DNA of 47,042 nucleotides from an uncultured Lachnospiraceae bacterium (GCA_947593735.1 CANQDT010000018.1:1-47042); one strand, 5' to 3'. Positions 35,424 to 45,002 are shown, counted from the first letter of the stretch. Numbers and translations: made by a program. The notes: generated by a model not told the origin, from the sequence alone.

Positions 35424-36122
35424 TTAATCCTGTCTTCTCCCAAACAGCAGGATCAGCCGGAGCAGCTGCAGGATCGACGCTGCGGCGGCTGCCACATACG
35501 TCAGCGCGGCAGCTTTGAGCACGCTGCCCGCCCCGTTTAACTCTGCGCCATGCAGGATACCCAGCTCCTCCAATCTGCCCATCGCGCGGTGGGAGGCGTC
35601 AAGCTCCACCGGCAATGTGATCAGCTGAAATGCCACCGCTAAGCTGAATAAAAGGATCCCGACCGTGATCAGCGTCTGGTTCCAGCTTAAAATCACGCCC
35701 AGCAGGATCAGCGGCCAGGAAAGCGTCGATCCGATATTCACGACCGGAACCAGGGATCCGCGGATCCGCAGCGGGGCATATCCCGTATTGTGTTGAATGG
35801 CATGTCCGCACTCATGTGCCGCGACGCCGAGCGCCGCGACCGAATCAGACTGATAAACCGAGTCCGACAGGCTCAGTGTTTTATTGCGCGGATCATAATG
35901 ATCGTTCAGCTGTCCCGCGATATGGGTAACCGTAACATCATAGATCCCGGCTGAATGCAGGATCTGCGCGGCAACCTCCGCCCCGGTCATCCCGCAGGAG
36001 CTTTTCACTTTCGCAAACCGGGCAAACGTCCGATTGACTCTGGCGGACGCCGCCAATGAAATGATCACCCCTATGATGATCAAAATATAAGTCCAATCCA
36101 ATCCATACATCATATATCCCAT
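35424..36122 (-). CDS. YugP-type membrane zinc metallopeptidase
   Basis: This 232-residue membrane protein belongs to the YugP family of predicted neutral zinc proteases. A hydrophobic segment at about residues 10-26 is followed by a soluble region and HECGHAIQH (H103, E104, H107), the HExxH zinc motif. Two or three more hydrophobic segments follow (about 125-170 and 200-228). Its substrate is unknown. AGGAGG lies nine bases before the chosen ATG. It sits between yebC and xylB. Confidence 0.9.
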   Translation of the reverse strand: MGYMMYGLDWTYILIIIGVIISLAASARVNRTFARFAKVKSSCGMTGAEVAAQILHSAGIYDVTVTHIAGQLNDHYDPRNKTLSLSDSVYQSDSVAALGVAAHECGHAIQHNTGYAPLRIRGSLVPVVNIGSTLSWPLILLGVILSWNQTLITVGILLFSLAVAFQLITLPVELDASHRAMGRLEELGILHGAELNGAGSVLKAAALTYVAAAAASILQLLRLILLFGRRQD

Positions 36123-36146
36123 CTTCTGGCACCTCCTGTCCCGGGC

Positions 36147-36881
36147 TTACTCATCCCAGTTGTGATATACTTCCTGTACATCATCATCATCTTCCAGCAG
36201 GTCGAGCGTTCTCTGCAGGTTCGCGATATCGGTCTCGTCCGCAAGCTCGACATAATTCTGCGGGATCATCGTCACTTCCGCGCTTGCCATCGGGATCTTT
36301 TCCGCCTCCAGCGCTTCCCGGACAGCGGAAAAATCATTCGGGTCCGTGATGATCTCAAAGCTGTCCTCCTCCTCGATAAAATCCTCCGCCCCGGCGTCAA
36401 GCGCCAGCTCCATGAGGGTATCCGCGTCCATCCGGAACTCGTCATCCTCCCGGTCAATGATGATCTGTCCTTTCCGGTCAAACATATAGGAAACGCATCC
36501 GGGCGTACCGACATTTCCCTTTCCTTTGGTAAACGCGCTCTTTACGTTGCCCGCCGTTCGGTTGCGGTTGTCCGTCAGCGCCTCCACGACGATCGCGATC
36601 CCGCCCGGGCCGTATCCTTCGTATGTAATCGTTTCATAATTCACGCCGTCCATATCGCCCGCCGCTTTCTTGATGCTCCGGTCGATCGTATCGTTCGGCA
36701 TATTGTTCGCTTTCGCTTTCGCGACCACGTCCCGCAGCTTGCTGTTGTTGTTGGGATCGGGTCCTCCCTCCTTGACGGCGACCGCGAGCTCCCTGCCGAT
36801 CTTGGTAAACACCTTGCCGCGCGCCGCGTCATTTTTTTCTTTTTTATGTTTGATATTCGCAAATTTGGAATGTCCGGACAT
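36147..36881 (-). CDS. YebC/PmpR (TACO1) family regulatory protein
   Basis: The family includes DNA-binding regulators and, in more recent work, translation factors that help ribosomes through proline-rich stretches. The signature N-terminus [23 protein letters not shown] is split here by no change from consensus, and [19 protein letters not shown] follows. At 244 residues it is full length. Which activity applies here is not evident. It starts three bases after the CorC-like gene and shares its promoter. Confidence 0.93.
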   Translation of the reverse strand: MSGHSKFANIKHKKEKNDAARGKVFTKIGRELAVAVKEGGPDPNNNSKLRDVVAKAKANNMPNDTIDRSIKKAAGDMDGVNYETITYEGYGPGGIAIVVEALTDNRNRTAGNVKSAFTKGKGNVGTPGCVSYMFDRKGQIIIDREDDEFRMDADTLMELALDAGAEDFIEEEDSFEIITDPNDFSAVREALEAEKIPMASAEVTMIPQNYVELADETDIANLQRTLDLLEDDDDVQEVYHNWDE

Positions 36882-36883
36882 CG

Positions 36884-37735
36884 TTAATTCTCCTTTGTTT
36901 CATTTGATTTTATTTTGCTTACTTTGACCTGTTTGATCATATTGTCATGAATATCGATCGGCTTAAAGACATATCCGCCGTACCGGATCTCAATATCTTC
37001 CCCGCTCTCCGGCAAATGTCCCAGCCGGTACAGCAGAAACCCGTTCAGCGTCTCTATGTCCTCCTCCGGAAACTCAATACCGAGCAGCTCCTCCACTTCA
37101 TCCAGGCGGGTCATTCCCTGGATCAGATAACTGTCCATGCCGTTCAGTTTTGTAATCTCTTCTTCCTCCTCATCGTATTCGTCGTAGATATCCCCTACGA
37201 TCACCTCGATGATGTCCTCAAGCGCGACGATCCCGTCCGTCTGCCCATACTCGTCCAGCACGATCGCCATATGTATCTGCTCCTCCTGCATCTGCCTGAG
37301 CAGGTCGTGGATACGGATCGTATCGTGCGTGAAAAACGCGGGCCTGGCTATCTCCCTCAGGGTCACATCCTCCTTTTTCAGATAGCAGGTCACCACATCC
37401 TTGAAATACAGGACGCCGACAATGTTGTCCAGGTCGTCCTCATAGAGCGGATAGCGGGAATGGCTTTCATCCAGCATAAAATAGACGGCTTCTTCCAGGC
37501 TCATCGTCACATCCACGCCGATGATCTTCTGGCGGAATGTCATGATCTCTTTCGCCTCTTTATCCCCAAATTCAAAAATATTGCTGATCATCTCCGCTTC
37601 TTTTTGCTCAATGTACCCCTGTTCATGCCCGTCGTTGACAATGTGCATGATTTCCTCTTCGATGATATTCTCCTCCTCCGCCGGTTTCTTTAATCGCCGG
37701 AAGAACTCCCGAAAGGAATTCCTGTCATCTTCCAT
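36884..37735 (-). CDS. CorC/HlyC-like CBS-pair protein without membrane domain
   Basis: The 283-residue protein has two CBS domains (about 65-185, including [17 protein letters not shown] and [15 protein letters not shown]) and a C-terminal CorC_HlyC domain ([16 protein letters not shown]...[10 protein letters not shown]). The DUF21 membrane domain of CNNM-type transporters is absent, so it resembles soluble E. coli CorC (YbeX), linked to magnesium or cobalt efflux and to ribosome metabolism. The acidic stretch DEYDEEEEE is notable. It heads a two-gene unit with yebC. Confidence 0.9.
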   Translation of the reverse strand: MEDDRNSFREFFRRLKKPAEEENIIEEEIMHIVNDGHEQGYIEQKEAEMISNIFEFGDKEAKEIMTFRQKIIGVDVTMSLEEAVYFMLDESHSRYPLYEDDLDNIVGVLYFKDVVTCYLKKEDVTLREIARPAFFTHDTIRIHDLLRQMQEEQIHMAIVLDEYGQTDGIVALEDIIEVIVGDIYDEYDEEEEEITKLNGMDSYLIQGMTRLDEVEELLGIEFPEEDIETLNGFLLYRLGHLPESGEDIEIRYGGYVFKPIDIHDNMIKQVKVSKIKSNETKEN

Positions 37736-37777
37736 GTTTGTTTCTTTTCACTCCTTACCTTTTTCCATAGCATTTCT

Positions 37778-37806
37778 ACTATACTACGTTTCCCATTATA
37801 AGTCAA
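37778..37806 (-). promoter_or_regulatory. Sigma-A promoter of the CorC-like gene and yebC
   Basis: TTGACT (37801-37806), 17 bases and TATAGT (37778-37783), located just after the mazF stop. Confidence 0.78.
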
Positions 37807-37813
37807 AGACCGA

Positions 37814-38158
37814 TTATGTAAGATCAAAGCTTACTTTTAACGCCTGCCCGACCTTTCCCATAATTTCGCTGTCCAGATGGCAGACTTTTTCTTTCAGCCT
37901 TGTCTTATCGATCGTCCGGACCTGCTCCAGCAGGATCACGGAATCTTTGACGATATCATAACGCCGGCTCGACAATTCCACATGGGTCGGCAGCTTCGCC
38001 TTATTCATGCGGCTTGTGATGGCGGCGCAGATGATCGTAGGGCTGTGCTTGTTTCCCGAATCGTTCTGGATCACCAGCACCGGTCGGACTCCTCCCTGCT
38101 CCGACCCGATCACCGGCCGGAGATCCGCATAAAAAATATCTCCTCGTTTAATAACCAT
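37814..38158 (-). CDS. ndoA: MazF/NdoA (PemK-like) mRNA interferase
   Basis: NdoA-type toxins cut single-stranded mRNA at short specific sequences. The 114-residue protein begins [23 protein letters not shown] and contains RPVLVIQND and ICAAITSR, the family core. I start at the ATG at 38158, with GGAG eight bases upstream; an open lead of 34 codons does not look conserved. It follows alr, the classical position. The antitoxin that lies between alr and ndoA in Bacillus is missing: the 125-base gap cannot encode one of usual length. Confidence 0.93.
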   Translation of the reverse strand: MVIKRGDIFYADLRPVIGSEQGGVRPVLVIQNDSGNKHSPTIICAAITSRMNKAKLPTHVELSSRRYDIVKDSVILLEQVRTIDKTRLKEKVCHLDSEIMGKVGQALKVSFDLT

Positions 38159-38283
38159 CAAATACACTCCATCCAATATTTTATTACTATCATTTCCAAT
38201 ATTTTCTGAAGTATACAATTTATTGCTTTTTCGAGAAGCCTGCCCGCATCCGGAACCCATGGAGCTCCGCCCTGACCGTGCCG

Positions 38284-39408
38284 CTATTCCACATATATGC
38301 GCGGAACGCGCTTGCTGATCTGGCAGACAAATTCATAGGGGAAGCGTCCGGAGAGCTCCGACAATTCTTCGACCGAAATATGTCCGCCTCCGTCATAGCC
38401 GATCAGCGTCACCTCATCCCCCTCTTCCGCATGGCTGAGATCCGTCAGGTCGACCATGAACTGATCCATACAGATCCGCCCGATCACCGGCGCGTACTGC
38501 CCGTTGACAAGCACTCTCGCCTTATTCGACAGCTGCCTCGCGTAACCGTCCGCGTAGCCGACCGGAACCGTCCCGATCCGCGTGCGCCGCCTGGTCACAA
38601 ACGTCCCTCCATAGCTCACTTCCTCGCCCTCCGGGACCTCCTTCACCTGCACGAGATGGCTTTTCCATTCGAGCAACGGTTTCAGCGGGAGGTTTGCCTT
38701 GCGCACCTCCTCCGACGGGTACAATCCATAAGTCACGATCCCCATACGGACCATATCAAAGTGCGTATCGTCAAATTCCATGCTCGCCGCGCTGTTGGAA
38801 ATATGCTTCACCGGGATATGGATGTTTTCTTCCTCCAGGGCGGATACAAACCACCGGTATTTTTCCAGCGCCTGCCGCGCCGCCGTTTTGTCCGCTTCAT
38901 CCGCCCGTGCAAAATGCGAAAACAATCCTTCGATCTCAATGCCCGGAAGCGCCGCGATCCGTTTTACCGTCTCCACGGATTCCCAGGTTGGCTTTAACCC
39001 GATCCGGTTCATCGACGTATCGACCTTAATATGGATCGCCGCCTTTTTCCCGGCGCGGACCGCATGGTCGGAAAGCGCTGCCGCGCGCTCATATTGAAAA
39101 ATCGCCGGCGTGATATCGTAAGCCAGCAGCTTCGCGTCCTCGCTCTCATTCGTATAACCGAGCACAACGATCGGCACCGGATATCCCGCCTGCCTCAGTT
39201 CTACTCCTTCTTCCACTGTGGCGACCCCAAGCGCGGCGACTCCTTCTTCCAAAAGCACATCCGCAAGAGAAATCGCGCCATGGCCATACGCGTCCGCCTT
39301 CACGATCGCCATGATCGGCGTTCCGTCTCCCAACCGTTTCTTCATACTTTGAACATTAAACCGGAGATTCCTCATATGAATCTCCGCCCTCGTGCGATAA
39401 TAGCCCAT
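38284..39408 (-). CDS. alr: Alanine racemase
   Basis: Alr interconverts L- and D-alanine with pyridoxal phosphate and supplies peptidoglycan precursors. The PLP lysine is K37 in [12 protein letters not shown]. The second catalytic residue, Tyr, lies in [11 protein letters not shown]. At 374 residues it is normal. It follows nnr by 25 bases and precedes ndoA, the common Firmicutes order. AGGGAG lies about ten bases before the ATG. Confidence 0.97.
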   Translation of the reverse strand: MGYYRTRAEIHMRNLRFNVQSMKKRLGDGTPIMAIVKADAYGHGAISLADVLLEEGVAALGVATVEEGVELRQAGYPVPIVVLGYTNESEDAKLLAYDITPAIFQYERAAALSDHAVRAGKKAAIHIKVDTSMNRIGLKPTWESVETVKRIAALPGIEIEGLFSHFARADEADKTAARQALEKYRWFVSALEEENIHIPVKHISNSAASMEFDDTHFDMVRMGIVTYGLYPSEEVRKANLPLKPLLEWKSHLVQVKEVPEGEEVSYGGTFVTRRRTRIGTVPVGYADGYARQLSNKARVLVNGQYAPVIGRICMDQFMVDLTDLSHAEEGDEVTLIGYDGGGHISVEELSELSGRFPYEFVCQISKRVPRIYVE

Positions 39409-39433
39409 CCTGTTTCGTCTCCCTGTTTTTTCT

Positions 39434-40948
39434 CTATTCCCCGCGTATCAGCTGCGGAAGATACTGGAGCAGATCCCCCGCGATCATGCCGCGGCTCCCT
39501 TTCGCCTCCGCCGCCGCGTCGCCGGCAAGCCCGTGGACATAAACGCCCAGCTTTGCCGCCTCATATCCGTCCATTCCCTGGGCAAGAAACCCTCCGATGA
39601 TTCCCGCCAGGACATCGCCGGTTCCTCCGGTTGCCATTCCGGAATTTCCCGATACATTAAGATATGCGCGCCCGCCGGGTTCTGCCACCACTGTGTGCGC
39701 GTCCTTGAGCACAACAATGACATTATATTCCCTTGCATACGCTTTGGCAACCTCCAGCAGATGATTTTGAATCTCGGAAACCGGTTTTTCACATAAACGG
39801 GACATTTCTTTCAAATGGGGCGTCACGATGACCGGACAGGCGCGCACGTCCATCCATTCCCGGAACTGCGCTGTTTCCGCGAGTACATTTAACCCGTCCG
39901 CGTCGATCACGACCGGAACGCGCGCCCGAGAGAGAACCGATGCCAGAAGCTGCCGCGCCGTCCCGCTTGTGCCAATGCCCGGTCCGATCACAACCGACGA
40001 CGCGGTTTCGACGCACGCTTCCGCCGCTTCTTTCGCTTCATCCGTGTTCCGGTATGTCCGCAATATCGCTTCCGGTACCACCTGCTGCACGATACAGCGG
40101 TTTTCTTCCGCTGTGACCAGCTCCGCCAGTCCGCAGCCCGTCCGGTAAGCAGCCTCTGCGGAAAGGCAGGCAGCCCCCGCCATATTCTTTTTTCCGGTGA
40201 TCAGGAGCGCTTTCCCGTATGTCCCCTTGTTGGACCGCGGCATACGCGCCGGCAAACGGCTGAGGTCTTCCCGTTCATACAGCACAAGGCTGTCTTCCAG
40301 TCTTTCCGCCGCCTGCGCCGGGAACCCGATATCCGCGCACTCCACCTGCCCGCAATATTCCGCCCCCGGATACAAAAGCTGTCCGATCTTATGGAACCCG
40401 AACGTAACGGTCCGGTCCGCCCGGAACGCCGTTCCCATGATCTGCCCGGTCGTCGCATTGACCCCGGACGGAATGTCGATCGCGATCCGGTAACTGTGGA
40501 GCCGGTTCAGCTGTTCGACCGCATGCGCGTATATCCCCTCGATCTTCCGGGACAGCCCTGTGCCGAATATCCCGTCCACCACAACGGCGTAACGGTCTTC
40601 CAGACAGGAAACCTCCGGGATGGCAAGCCGCCGCGCGATCGCGAGCTGCCGGCAAAATTCCTCGCTTCCTTTTTCCGGATCACCGACAAGATACAGCGCG
40701 GCGGCATATCCGCGCTGCCGCAGCTGGCGGGCGGCAGCGATCCCGTCGCCCCCGTTGTTTCCCGTCCCGACAGCGACAAGGATCTCATTGAACCTGCCCG
40801 TTTCTTCTTTCACTCCAACATAAGCGCATACCGCCTCCGTTACCGCCAGCGCCGCGCGCTCCATCAGGACGGCGCCCGGTATCCCGATCGTGTTTATCGT
40901 ATATGCGTCCACCTGCTGCGTCTCGGACGCGCTCAAAATACGTTTCAT
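39434..40948 (-). CDS. nnr: Bifunctional NAD(P)H-hydrate epimerase and ADP-dependent dehydratase
   Basis: Nnr repairs hydrated NAD(P)H. The N-terminal YjeF_N epimerase (about 1-220) includes VGTGNNGGDGIAAARQL and the DIPSGVNATTG segment. The C-terminal ribokinase-like dehydratase (about 230-500) includes VIGPGIGTS, VIDADGLN, TPHLKEMSRL and GTGDVLAGIIGG. At 504 residues both domains are complete. CAGGAGG precedes the ATG. It lies downstream of rex, the NADH/NAD+ sensor, a suggestive link in redox cofactor care. Confidence 0.96.
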   Translation of the reverse strand: MKRILSASETQQVDAYTINTIGIPGAVLMERAALAVTEAVCAYVGVKEETGRFNEILVAVGTGNNGGDGIAAARQLRQRGYAAALYLVGDPEKGSEEFCRQLAIARRLAIPEVSCLEDRYAVVVDGIFGTGLSRKIEGIYAHAVEQLNRLHSYRIAIDIPSGVNATTGQIMGTAFRADRTVTFGFHKIGQLLYPGAEYCGQVECADIGFPAQAAERLEDSLVLYEREDLSRLPARMPRSNKGTYGKALLITGKKNMAGAACLSAEAAYRTGCGLAELVTAEENRCIVQQVVPEAILRTYRNTDEAKEAAEACVETASSVVIGPGIGTSGTARQLLASVLSRARVPVVIDADGLNVLAETAQFREWMDVRACPVIVTPHLKEMSRLCEKPVSEIQNHLLEVAKAYAREYNVIVVLKDAHTVVAEPGGRAYLNVSGNSGMATGGTGDVLAGIIGGFLAQGMDGYEAAKLGVYVHGLAGDAAAEAKGSRGMIAGDLLQYLPQLIRGE

Positions 40949-40965
40949 CTCATCCTCCTGCTGAA

Positions 40966-41014
40966 ATAAGAGGGTATCGGCGCTTCCACACGGAAATCAC
41001 CGAATCCCTCTTAT
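40966..41014 (-). repeat. Stem-loop between rex and nnr
   Basis: ATAAGAGGG and CCCTCTTAT (9 bp) enclose a 31-base arm with an inner TCGG/CCGA stem. Only ATTTC follows, not a proper U-tract. It may be a partial terminator that lowers nnr transcription from the rex promoter. Confidence 0.5.
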
Positions 41015-41017
41015 CAT

Positions 41018-41653
41018 CTACTTCTGAAACAAATTGTGCATTTTATAAGACAATGTCATCAGGCTTTCTGTCAAATGGACATTTTCCACAGCGATGCCGT
41101 CCGGAAGTTCGAGGTCGCGCGGGACAAAGTTCCAGAACGCTTTAATGCCGTACCGGACCAGCCGGGCGGCAGTTTCATGGGCGACCTCCTTCGGTATGGT
41201 CATCGCGGCAATGCGGATCTCATTCTCGCGTATATACGCCTCCGCGTCCCGCATATCCAAAACCGGCACTTCGCCAATTTTTGTGCCGATCAGCTTCTCG
41301 TCGATATCAAACACCGCCATCACCCGGAACCTTCTTTTTTGAAAGGACGTATACCCGGCAAGCGCCTGCCCGAGATGACCCCCTCCGACGATGATCAGCC
41401 TGTTTTCCCGGTCAAGACCGAGGATCTTCCCGATCTCCGTCAACAGGTACTCGACATTGTATCCGTACCCCTGCTGGCCGAAGCCGCCGAAATTATTCAG
41501 ATCCTGGCGGATCTGGGAAGCCGTTACGTTCATTCGCGCGCTCAGTTCTTTGGAAGAAATGCGTTCGATCCCGTCAAGCATGAGTTCGTTCAAATATCGG
41601 TAATACCGGGGCAGCCGTTTGATCACAGCCGACGAAATTATTTTCTCTCCCAT
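41018..41653 (-). CDS. rex: Redox-sensing transcriptional repressor Rex
   Basis: Rex binds DNA when NADH/NAD+ is low and releases it when NADH rises, controlling fermentation genes. The N-terminal winged helix (about 1-75: VIKRLPRYYRYLNEL, SSKELSARMNVTASQIRQDLN) is followed by a Rossmann domain (IIVGGGHLGQALAGY) and a C-terminal swap helix (LTESLMTLSYKMHNLF). At 211 residues it is normal. It has its own near-perfect promoter. I see no clear TTGTTAA-type Rex operator beside it. Confidence 0.97.
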   Translation of the reverse strand: MGEKIISSAVIKRLPRYYRYLNELMLDGIERISSKELSARMNVTASQIRQDLNNFGGFGQQGYGYNVEYLLTEIGKILGLDRENRLIIVGGGHLGQALAGYTSFQKRRFRVMAVFDIDEKLIGTKIGEVPVLDMRDAEAYIRENEIRIAAMTIPKEVAHETAARLVRYGIKAFWNFVPRDLELPDGIAVENVHLTESLMTLSYKMHNLFQK

Positions 41654-41737
41654 CAGGATGAATCTCCTTCATCATTTTTCTGCCAAATCCTGTTCCGGGA
41701 CAAACGGCATTGCCTTTTGCTCCCGGCGCTGTCTCTC

Positions 41738-41766
41738 ATTATAGTAAAAAAAAGGAACTTTGTCAA
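41738..41766 (-). promoter_or_regulatory. Consensus sigma-A promoter of rex
   Basis: Perfect TTGACA (41761-41766), 17 bases and perfect TATAAT (41738-41743). The -35 box overlaps the stop codon of the ABC-F gene. Confidence 0.88.
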
Positions 41767-43691
41767 TCAATCCCATCCGAACCGGACTCCCATCGCTCCC
41801 ATTCTTCGTATGCCGCTTCCAGATGCCCGGACAACGTTTCTTCTTTCTGCGCAAGCTCCATCAGAAGCGCCGCGTCCGTCCCGTTCTCCGGATCGTTCAT
41901 CTGGTCCCGGATCTGTTCCAGCTCTTCCTCCAGCTCAAAAATCCGCTCCTCCGCTTTTTTCAGCGCGCTGCTCCGTTTTCTCTCCCTCGCCTGCCGCTGT
42001 TTTTCCTGTTTCCAGCTCAGAGCGGCGGCGGAATCATTTTTTTTCACGCTGCCCGCGGGATCCTGTTCCGGCTGCGCCTGCGCCATTTTTTCCTTTTCCC
42101 GGACATAATCGTCATAATTGCCGAGAAACGAGGTAAGGCGCCCGTCGGAAAGCTCCAGGACGCGCGTGGCGGTTCGGTTGATAAAATACCGGTCGTGCGA
42201 TACATACAGCACAGTTCCGGTATAATCCCGCAGCGCTTCCTCAAGAATTTCTTTTGAATGAATATCCAGATGGTTCGTCGGCTCATCCAGGAGCAGAAAA
42301 TTCGCGTTGGACAGCATAAGCCTTGCGAGCGATACCCTGCCCCGCTCGCCGCCGGACAGCTCCCCGATCTGTTTCATCACGTCGTCGCCGAAAAATAAAA
42401 AAGCGGCAAGCGTGTTCCGTATTTTTGTCGTCGTCAGCTTCGGATACGCGTCCGATATTTCTTCATAGATCGTCTTCTGCATCGACAGGATCTGATGTTC
42501 CTGGTCGAAATATCCGATCTGTACGTTTGCCCCGGGCAGGACCGTCCCGCTGTCCTTCGGCACGAGCCTGTTCAGGATCTTCAGGATCGTCGTTTTCCCT
42601 GTCCCGTTTTTTCCGATCAGGGCGACTTTCTCACCCCGTTTGATCGAGAATGACAGATCCTGAAACAAAACCGTACGTCCGAACGCTTTTCCCAGTCCTT
42701 TGACGGTCAGCACGTCCTCCCCGCTCTGCACGCCCGGTTCCAGCTTCATCCGGATATCCGTGCGCGCTTCCGTCGGTTTTTCGGCCAGCTGGATCTTATC
42801 CCGCATCTTTTCACGGCTTTCCGCCCGTTTGACGCTCTTTTCCCGGTTAAACGACTTCAGCCGCGCGATCACCTCGTCCTGGTGCCGGAGTTCCCTCTGC
42901 TGGTTCTCATATTCTTTTCTCATATGGGCAAAGAGCGCCGCCCGTTTTTCCATAAACGCGGAATAATTTCCCGCATAAACCCGTCCGCGCGCCTGGTCGA
43001 TCTCGATGACTTTTGTGACTACCTTATCCAGAAAATACCGGTCGTGGCATACGACGACGACCGCCCCGTTATAATTCAGCAGATAATTCTCCAGCCAGCG
43101 GATCGATTCCATGTCCAGATGGTTGGTCGGCTCGTCAAGCAGGATCACGTCAGGGGCGGACAGCAGCAGCCTCCCGAGCGCGACTCTTGTCTTCTGACCT
43201 CCGGACAACGTCCGGACCGGTTTTTCCCAATCCTCCTCCGGGAAGCCCAGCCCTTTCAGGACGCCCGCGATCTCGCTCCTGTACCGGTATCCGTCCGCCT
43301 GCTCAAATTCATGCTGCAGCCTTGTATAAACGTTCAGCGCTTCCGGCAGCTTGTCCGGAGAAATATGCTTCATCTCAAGCTCCAGCGCCCGGATCTGCCG
43401 ATCCAGCTCGATCACTTCTTTCCTGACGTCCAGCATCTCCTCATAAACCGTGCGCTCTCCCTGTTCCTCCTGATGCTGCGCCAGATATCCGACCGTCACA
43501 TCCCGGGCAATGACCGCCTGTCCGCTGTCCGCTTCCAGCTCGCCCATTATGATTTTGAGCAATGTCGATTTTCCCGCTCCGTTTATGCCGACGATCGCCG
43601 CTTTTTCCCTTTCCTCTATATGAAAACTGATTTCCTTTAATACTTCTTCCGTCCCAAACGCCTTCGATATGCGCTGACATGCCAAGATCAT
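41763..43691 (-). CDS. ABC-F family ATPase (YdiF/Uup-like)
   Basis: ABC-F proteins have two ATP-binding cassettes and no membrane part, and act on the ribosome as translation factors or antibiotic protection proteins. Walker A motifs are GINGAGKST (35-43) and GKNGTGKTT in the second half. Signatures are LSGGQKTRVALGR and LSGGERGRVSLAR; both DEPTNHLD boxes are intact. The linker is lysine/arginine-rich, and a coiled-coil C-terminal domain (about 540-640) resembles Uup/YdiF, so a housekeeping role is likelier than drug resistance. At 642 residues it is full length. Confidence 0.94.
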   Translation of the reverse strand: MILACQRISKAFGTEEVLKEISFHIEEREKAAIVGINGAGKSTLLKIIMGELEADSGQAVIARDVTVGYLAQHQEEQGERTVYEEMLDVRKEVIELDRQIRALELEMKHISPDKLPEALNVYTRLQHEFEQADGYRYRSEIAGVLKGLGFPEEDWEKPVRTLSGGQKTRVALGRLLLSAPDVILLDEPTNHLDMESIRWLENYLLNYNGAVVVVCHDRYFLDKVVTKVIEIDQARGRVYAGNYSAFMEKRAALFAHMRKEYENQQRELRHQDEVIARLKSFNREKSVKRAESREKMRDKIQLAEKPTEARTDIRMKLEPGVQSGEDVLTVKGLGKAFGRTVLFQDLSFSIKRGEKVALIGKNGTGKTTILKILNRLVPKDSGTVLPGANVQIGYFDQEHQILSMQKTIYEEISDAYPKLTTTKIRNTLAAFLFFGDDVMKQIGELSGGERGRVSLARLMLSNANFLLLDEPTNHLDIHSKEILEEALRDYTGTVLYVSHDRYFINRTATRVLELSDGRLTSFLGNYDDYVREKEKMAQAQPEQDPAGSVKKNDSAAALSWKQEKQRQARERKRSSALKKAEERIFELEEELEQIRDQMNDPENGTDAALLMELAQKEETLSGHLEAAYEEWERWESGSDGID

Positions 43692-43697
43692 CTATAT

Positions 43698-43747
43698 TTC
43701 CCGCCATTCTCCAATTTCTCATCTTCCATACTAATACATGGCGGGAA
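43698..43747. repeat. 10-bp inverted repeat around the ABC-F promoter
   Basis: TTCCCGCCAT (43698-43707) and ATGGCGGGAA (43738-43747) are perfect inverted copies 30 bases apart. One arm is in the promoter spacer, the other near the start codon. On the rightward strand the second arm is followed by TTTTTT, so it can also be read as a terminator. Confidence 0.5.
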
Positions 43748-43756
43748 TTTTTTCAA
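43728..43756 (-). promoter_or_regulatory. Probable promoter of the ABC-F gene
   Basis: TTGAAA (43751-43756), 17 bases and TAGTAT (43728-43733). The predicted leader is only about 30 bases, so no upstream attenuator peptide is likely. Confidence 0.5.
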
Positions 43757-43766
43757 TGCGGAAATT

Positions 43767-44957
43767 TCACCGCGCGTCTTTCCTTTTCCGTCTCAATGTA
43801 CCGAGTACCATCCCCGTCTTCTGCGGCTCTTTCTGCGAATGGTATTCTTTTTCGTGCCGTTCGACGTTCTTTTCCAGGCGGTCAACTCTTTTTTCAAGCA
43901 TGATCGTATCTCTCTTGTTGCTCAGCATACCACAGCCGACAAACAGGAGCGTATCGTCATATTGAACGGGATTGTTCTTCTCCCACTTCGGCAGAGGTTC
44001 GCTCTCCTGCGAAAAAAGTTCGCCGTCCTCCCCAAGAAATTCCCGGGCGACCTTCCGGTTTCCGTCCTCATATACCGCCAAAAACTGCCGCCGTTCCTCC
44101 GCGCTCATCATATCGCACCGATAGCGGCGGACACGGGGCAGTTCCGAACATTTCGCGGCAATATCGGACAGCCAGGAGCTCTGCCAGCTGTACGGCCGGG
44201 TGTCTCCGGGCGGCAGGATCTGATTCATGACCCGCTTGATCTCCGCGTAATTCGGCTCCAGGCTCGTATTGACATATTCCTGCACAACCCGGTATCCGTC
44301 GGTATCCTTCATGCCGATCGCGCCCAGGAAATCCGAAAAGATCGTCTCATGCTTTTCTTTCCAGCGTCCTTTCTCATACCGGCGGACGATCACGTTTTCT
44401 TTTCCCACAATATCCGCGATGTCGCATAAATGCGCGTAATAATCAAGATTCAATTTCTGATACGGCAGATGCTCCATGAAGATTTCCCACTCCGCGAGCC
44501 GTGAGCCGGACTGGATCTTCTGCTTCCACCACGAGATCACATATTCGTCCTGCCTCCTCAAATAAACGATGATCTTCAGAGAGATCCCATTGACAGTACA
44601 AAATTTGCGGAGATAGAGCAGCAATCCGCGGTGATTTTTCCGAAACAGCGCATTCCAGAGACTCTCGTCCGACAGGATCACCGTATCGCACGTACGGAAC
44701 CATTCCATTACCGTTTTCATTCCCTCTTCAATCCGCTCATTTCTCGCTTCCTGATCCGAATTTCCCGATCCGTCATAGACCCGTCCGATCAGGAAATGGC
44801 CGTTCCTCCGCTGGGACGCGTCGCGCGGGTACTCCCACGGCATCTGCCGGTAACAGGCTCCTCTCGATTCAAGCAATTCGCTGTTGGAAAGCAAAAAACT
44901 CTGCAGGGCGCTTGTTCCCGTCTTCGGCGTCCCTATATGTAAATATAATGTTTTCAT
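43767..44957 (-). CDS. PAPS-type sulfotransferase-like protein
   Basis: Sulfotransferases move sulfate from PAPS to hydroxyl or amino groups. The first residues HIGTPKTGTSALQ form the 5'-phosphosulfate-binding loop (K12), and IIVYLRRQDEYVISWWKQK near residue 155 fits the 3'-phosphate-binding segment. At 396 residues it carries a long C-terminal extension ending in a predicted coiled coil (EKRVDRLEKNVERHEKEY, about 355-375) and a basic tail. There is no signal peptide, so it should act in the cytoplasm or at the inner membrane face, perhaps on a surface glycan precursor. The acceptor is unknown, and no PAPS-making or glycan genes are adjacent. Confidence 0.8.
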   Translation of the reverse strand: MKTLYLHIGTPKTGTSALQSFLLSNSELLESRGACYRQMPWEYPRDASQRRNGHFLIGRVYDGSGNSDQEARNERIEEGMKTVMEWFRTCDTVILSDESLWNALFRKNHRGLLLYLRKFCTVNGISLKIIVYLRRQDEYVISWWKQKIQSGSRLAEWEIFMEHLPYQKLNLDYYAHLCDIADIVGKENVIVRRYEKGRWKEKHETIFSDFLGAIGMKDTDGYRVVQEYVNTSLEPNYAEIKRVMNQILPPGDTRPYSWQSSWLSDIAAKCSELPRVRRYRCDMMSAEERRQFLAVYEDGNRKVAREFLGEDGELFSQESEPLPKWEKNNPVQYDDTLLFVGCGMLSNKRDTIMLEKRVDRLEKNVERHEKEYHSQKEPQKTGMVLGTLRRKRKDAR

Positions 44958-45002
44958 CCTGACTCCTGTTCTCTTTCTGCGTTTCCGCCATATTTTTCCG
45001 TT

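Noticed and set aside
38159-38260. 34-residue upstream extension of the MazF frame as a fused antitoxin
   Set aside because: Too short, no helix-turn-helix or ribbon-helix-helix features, and the internal ATG has its own site.
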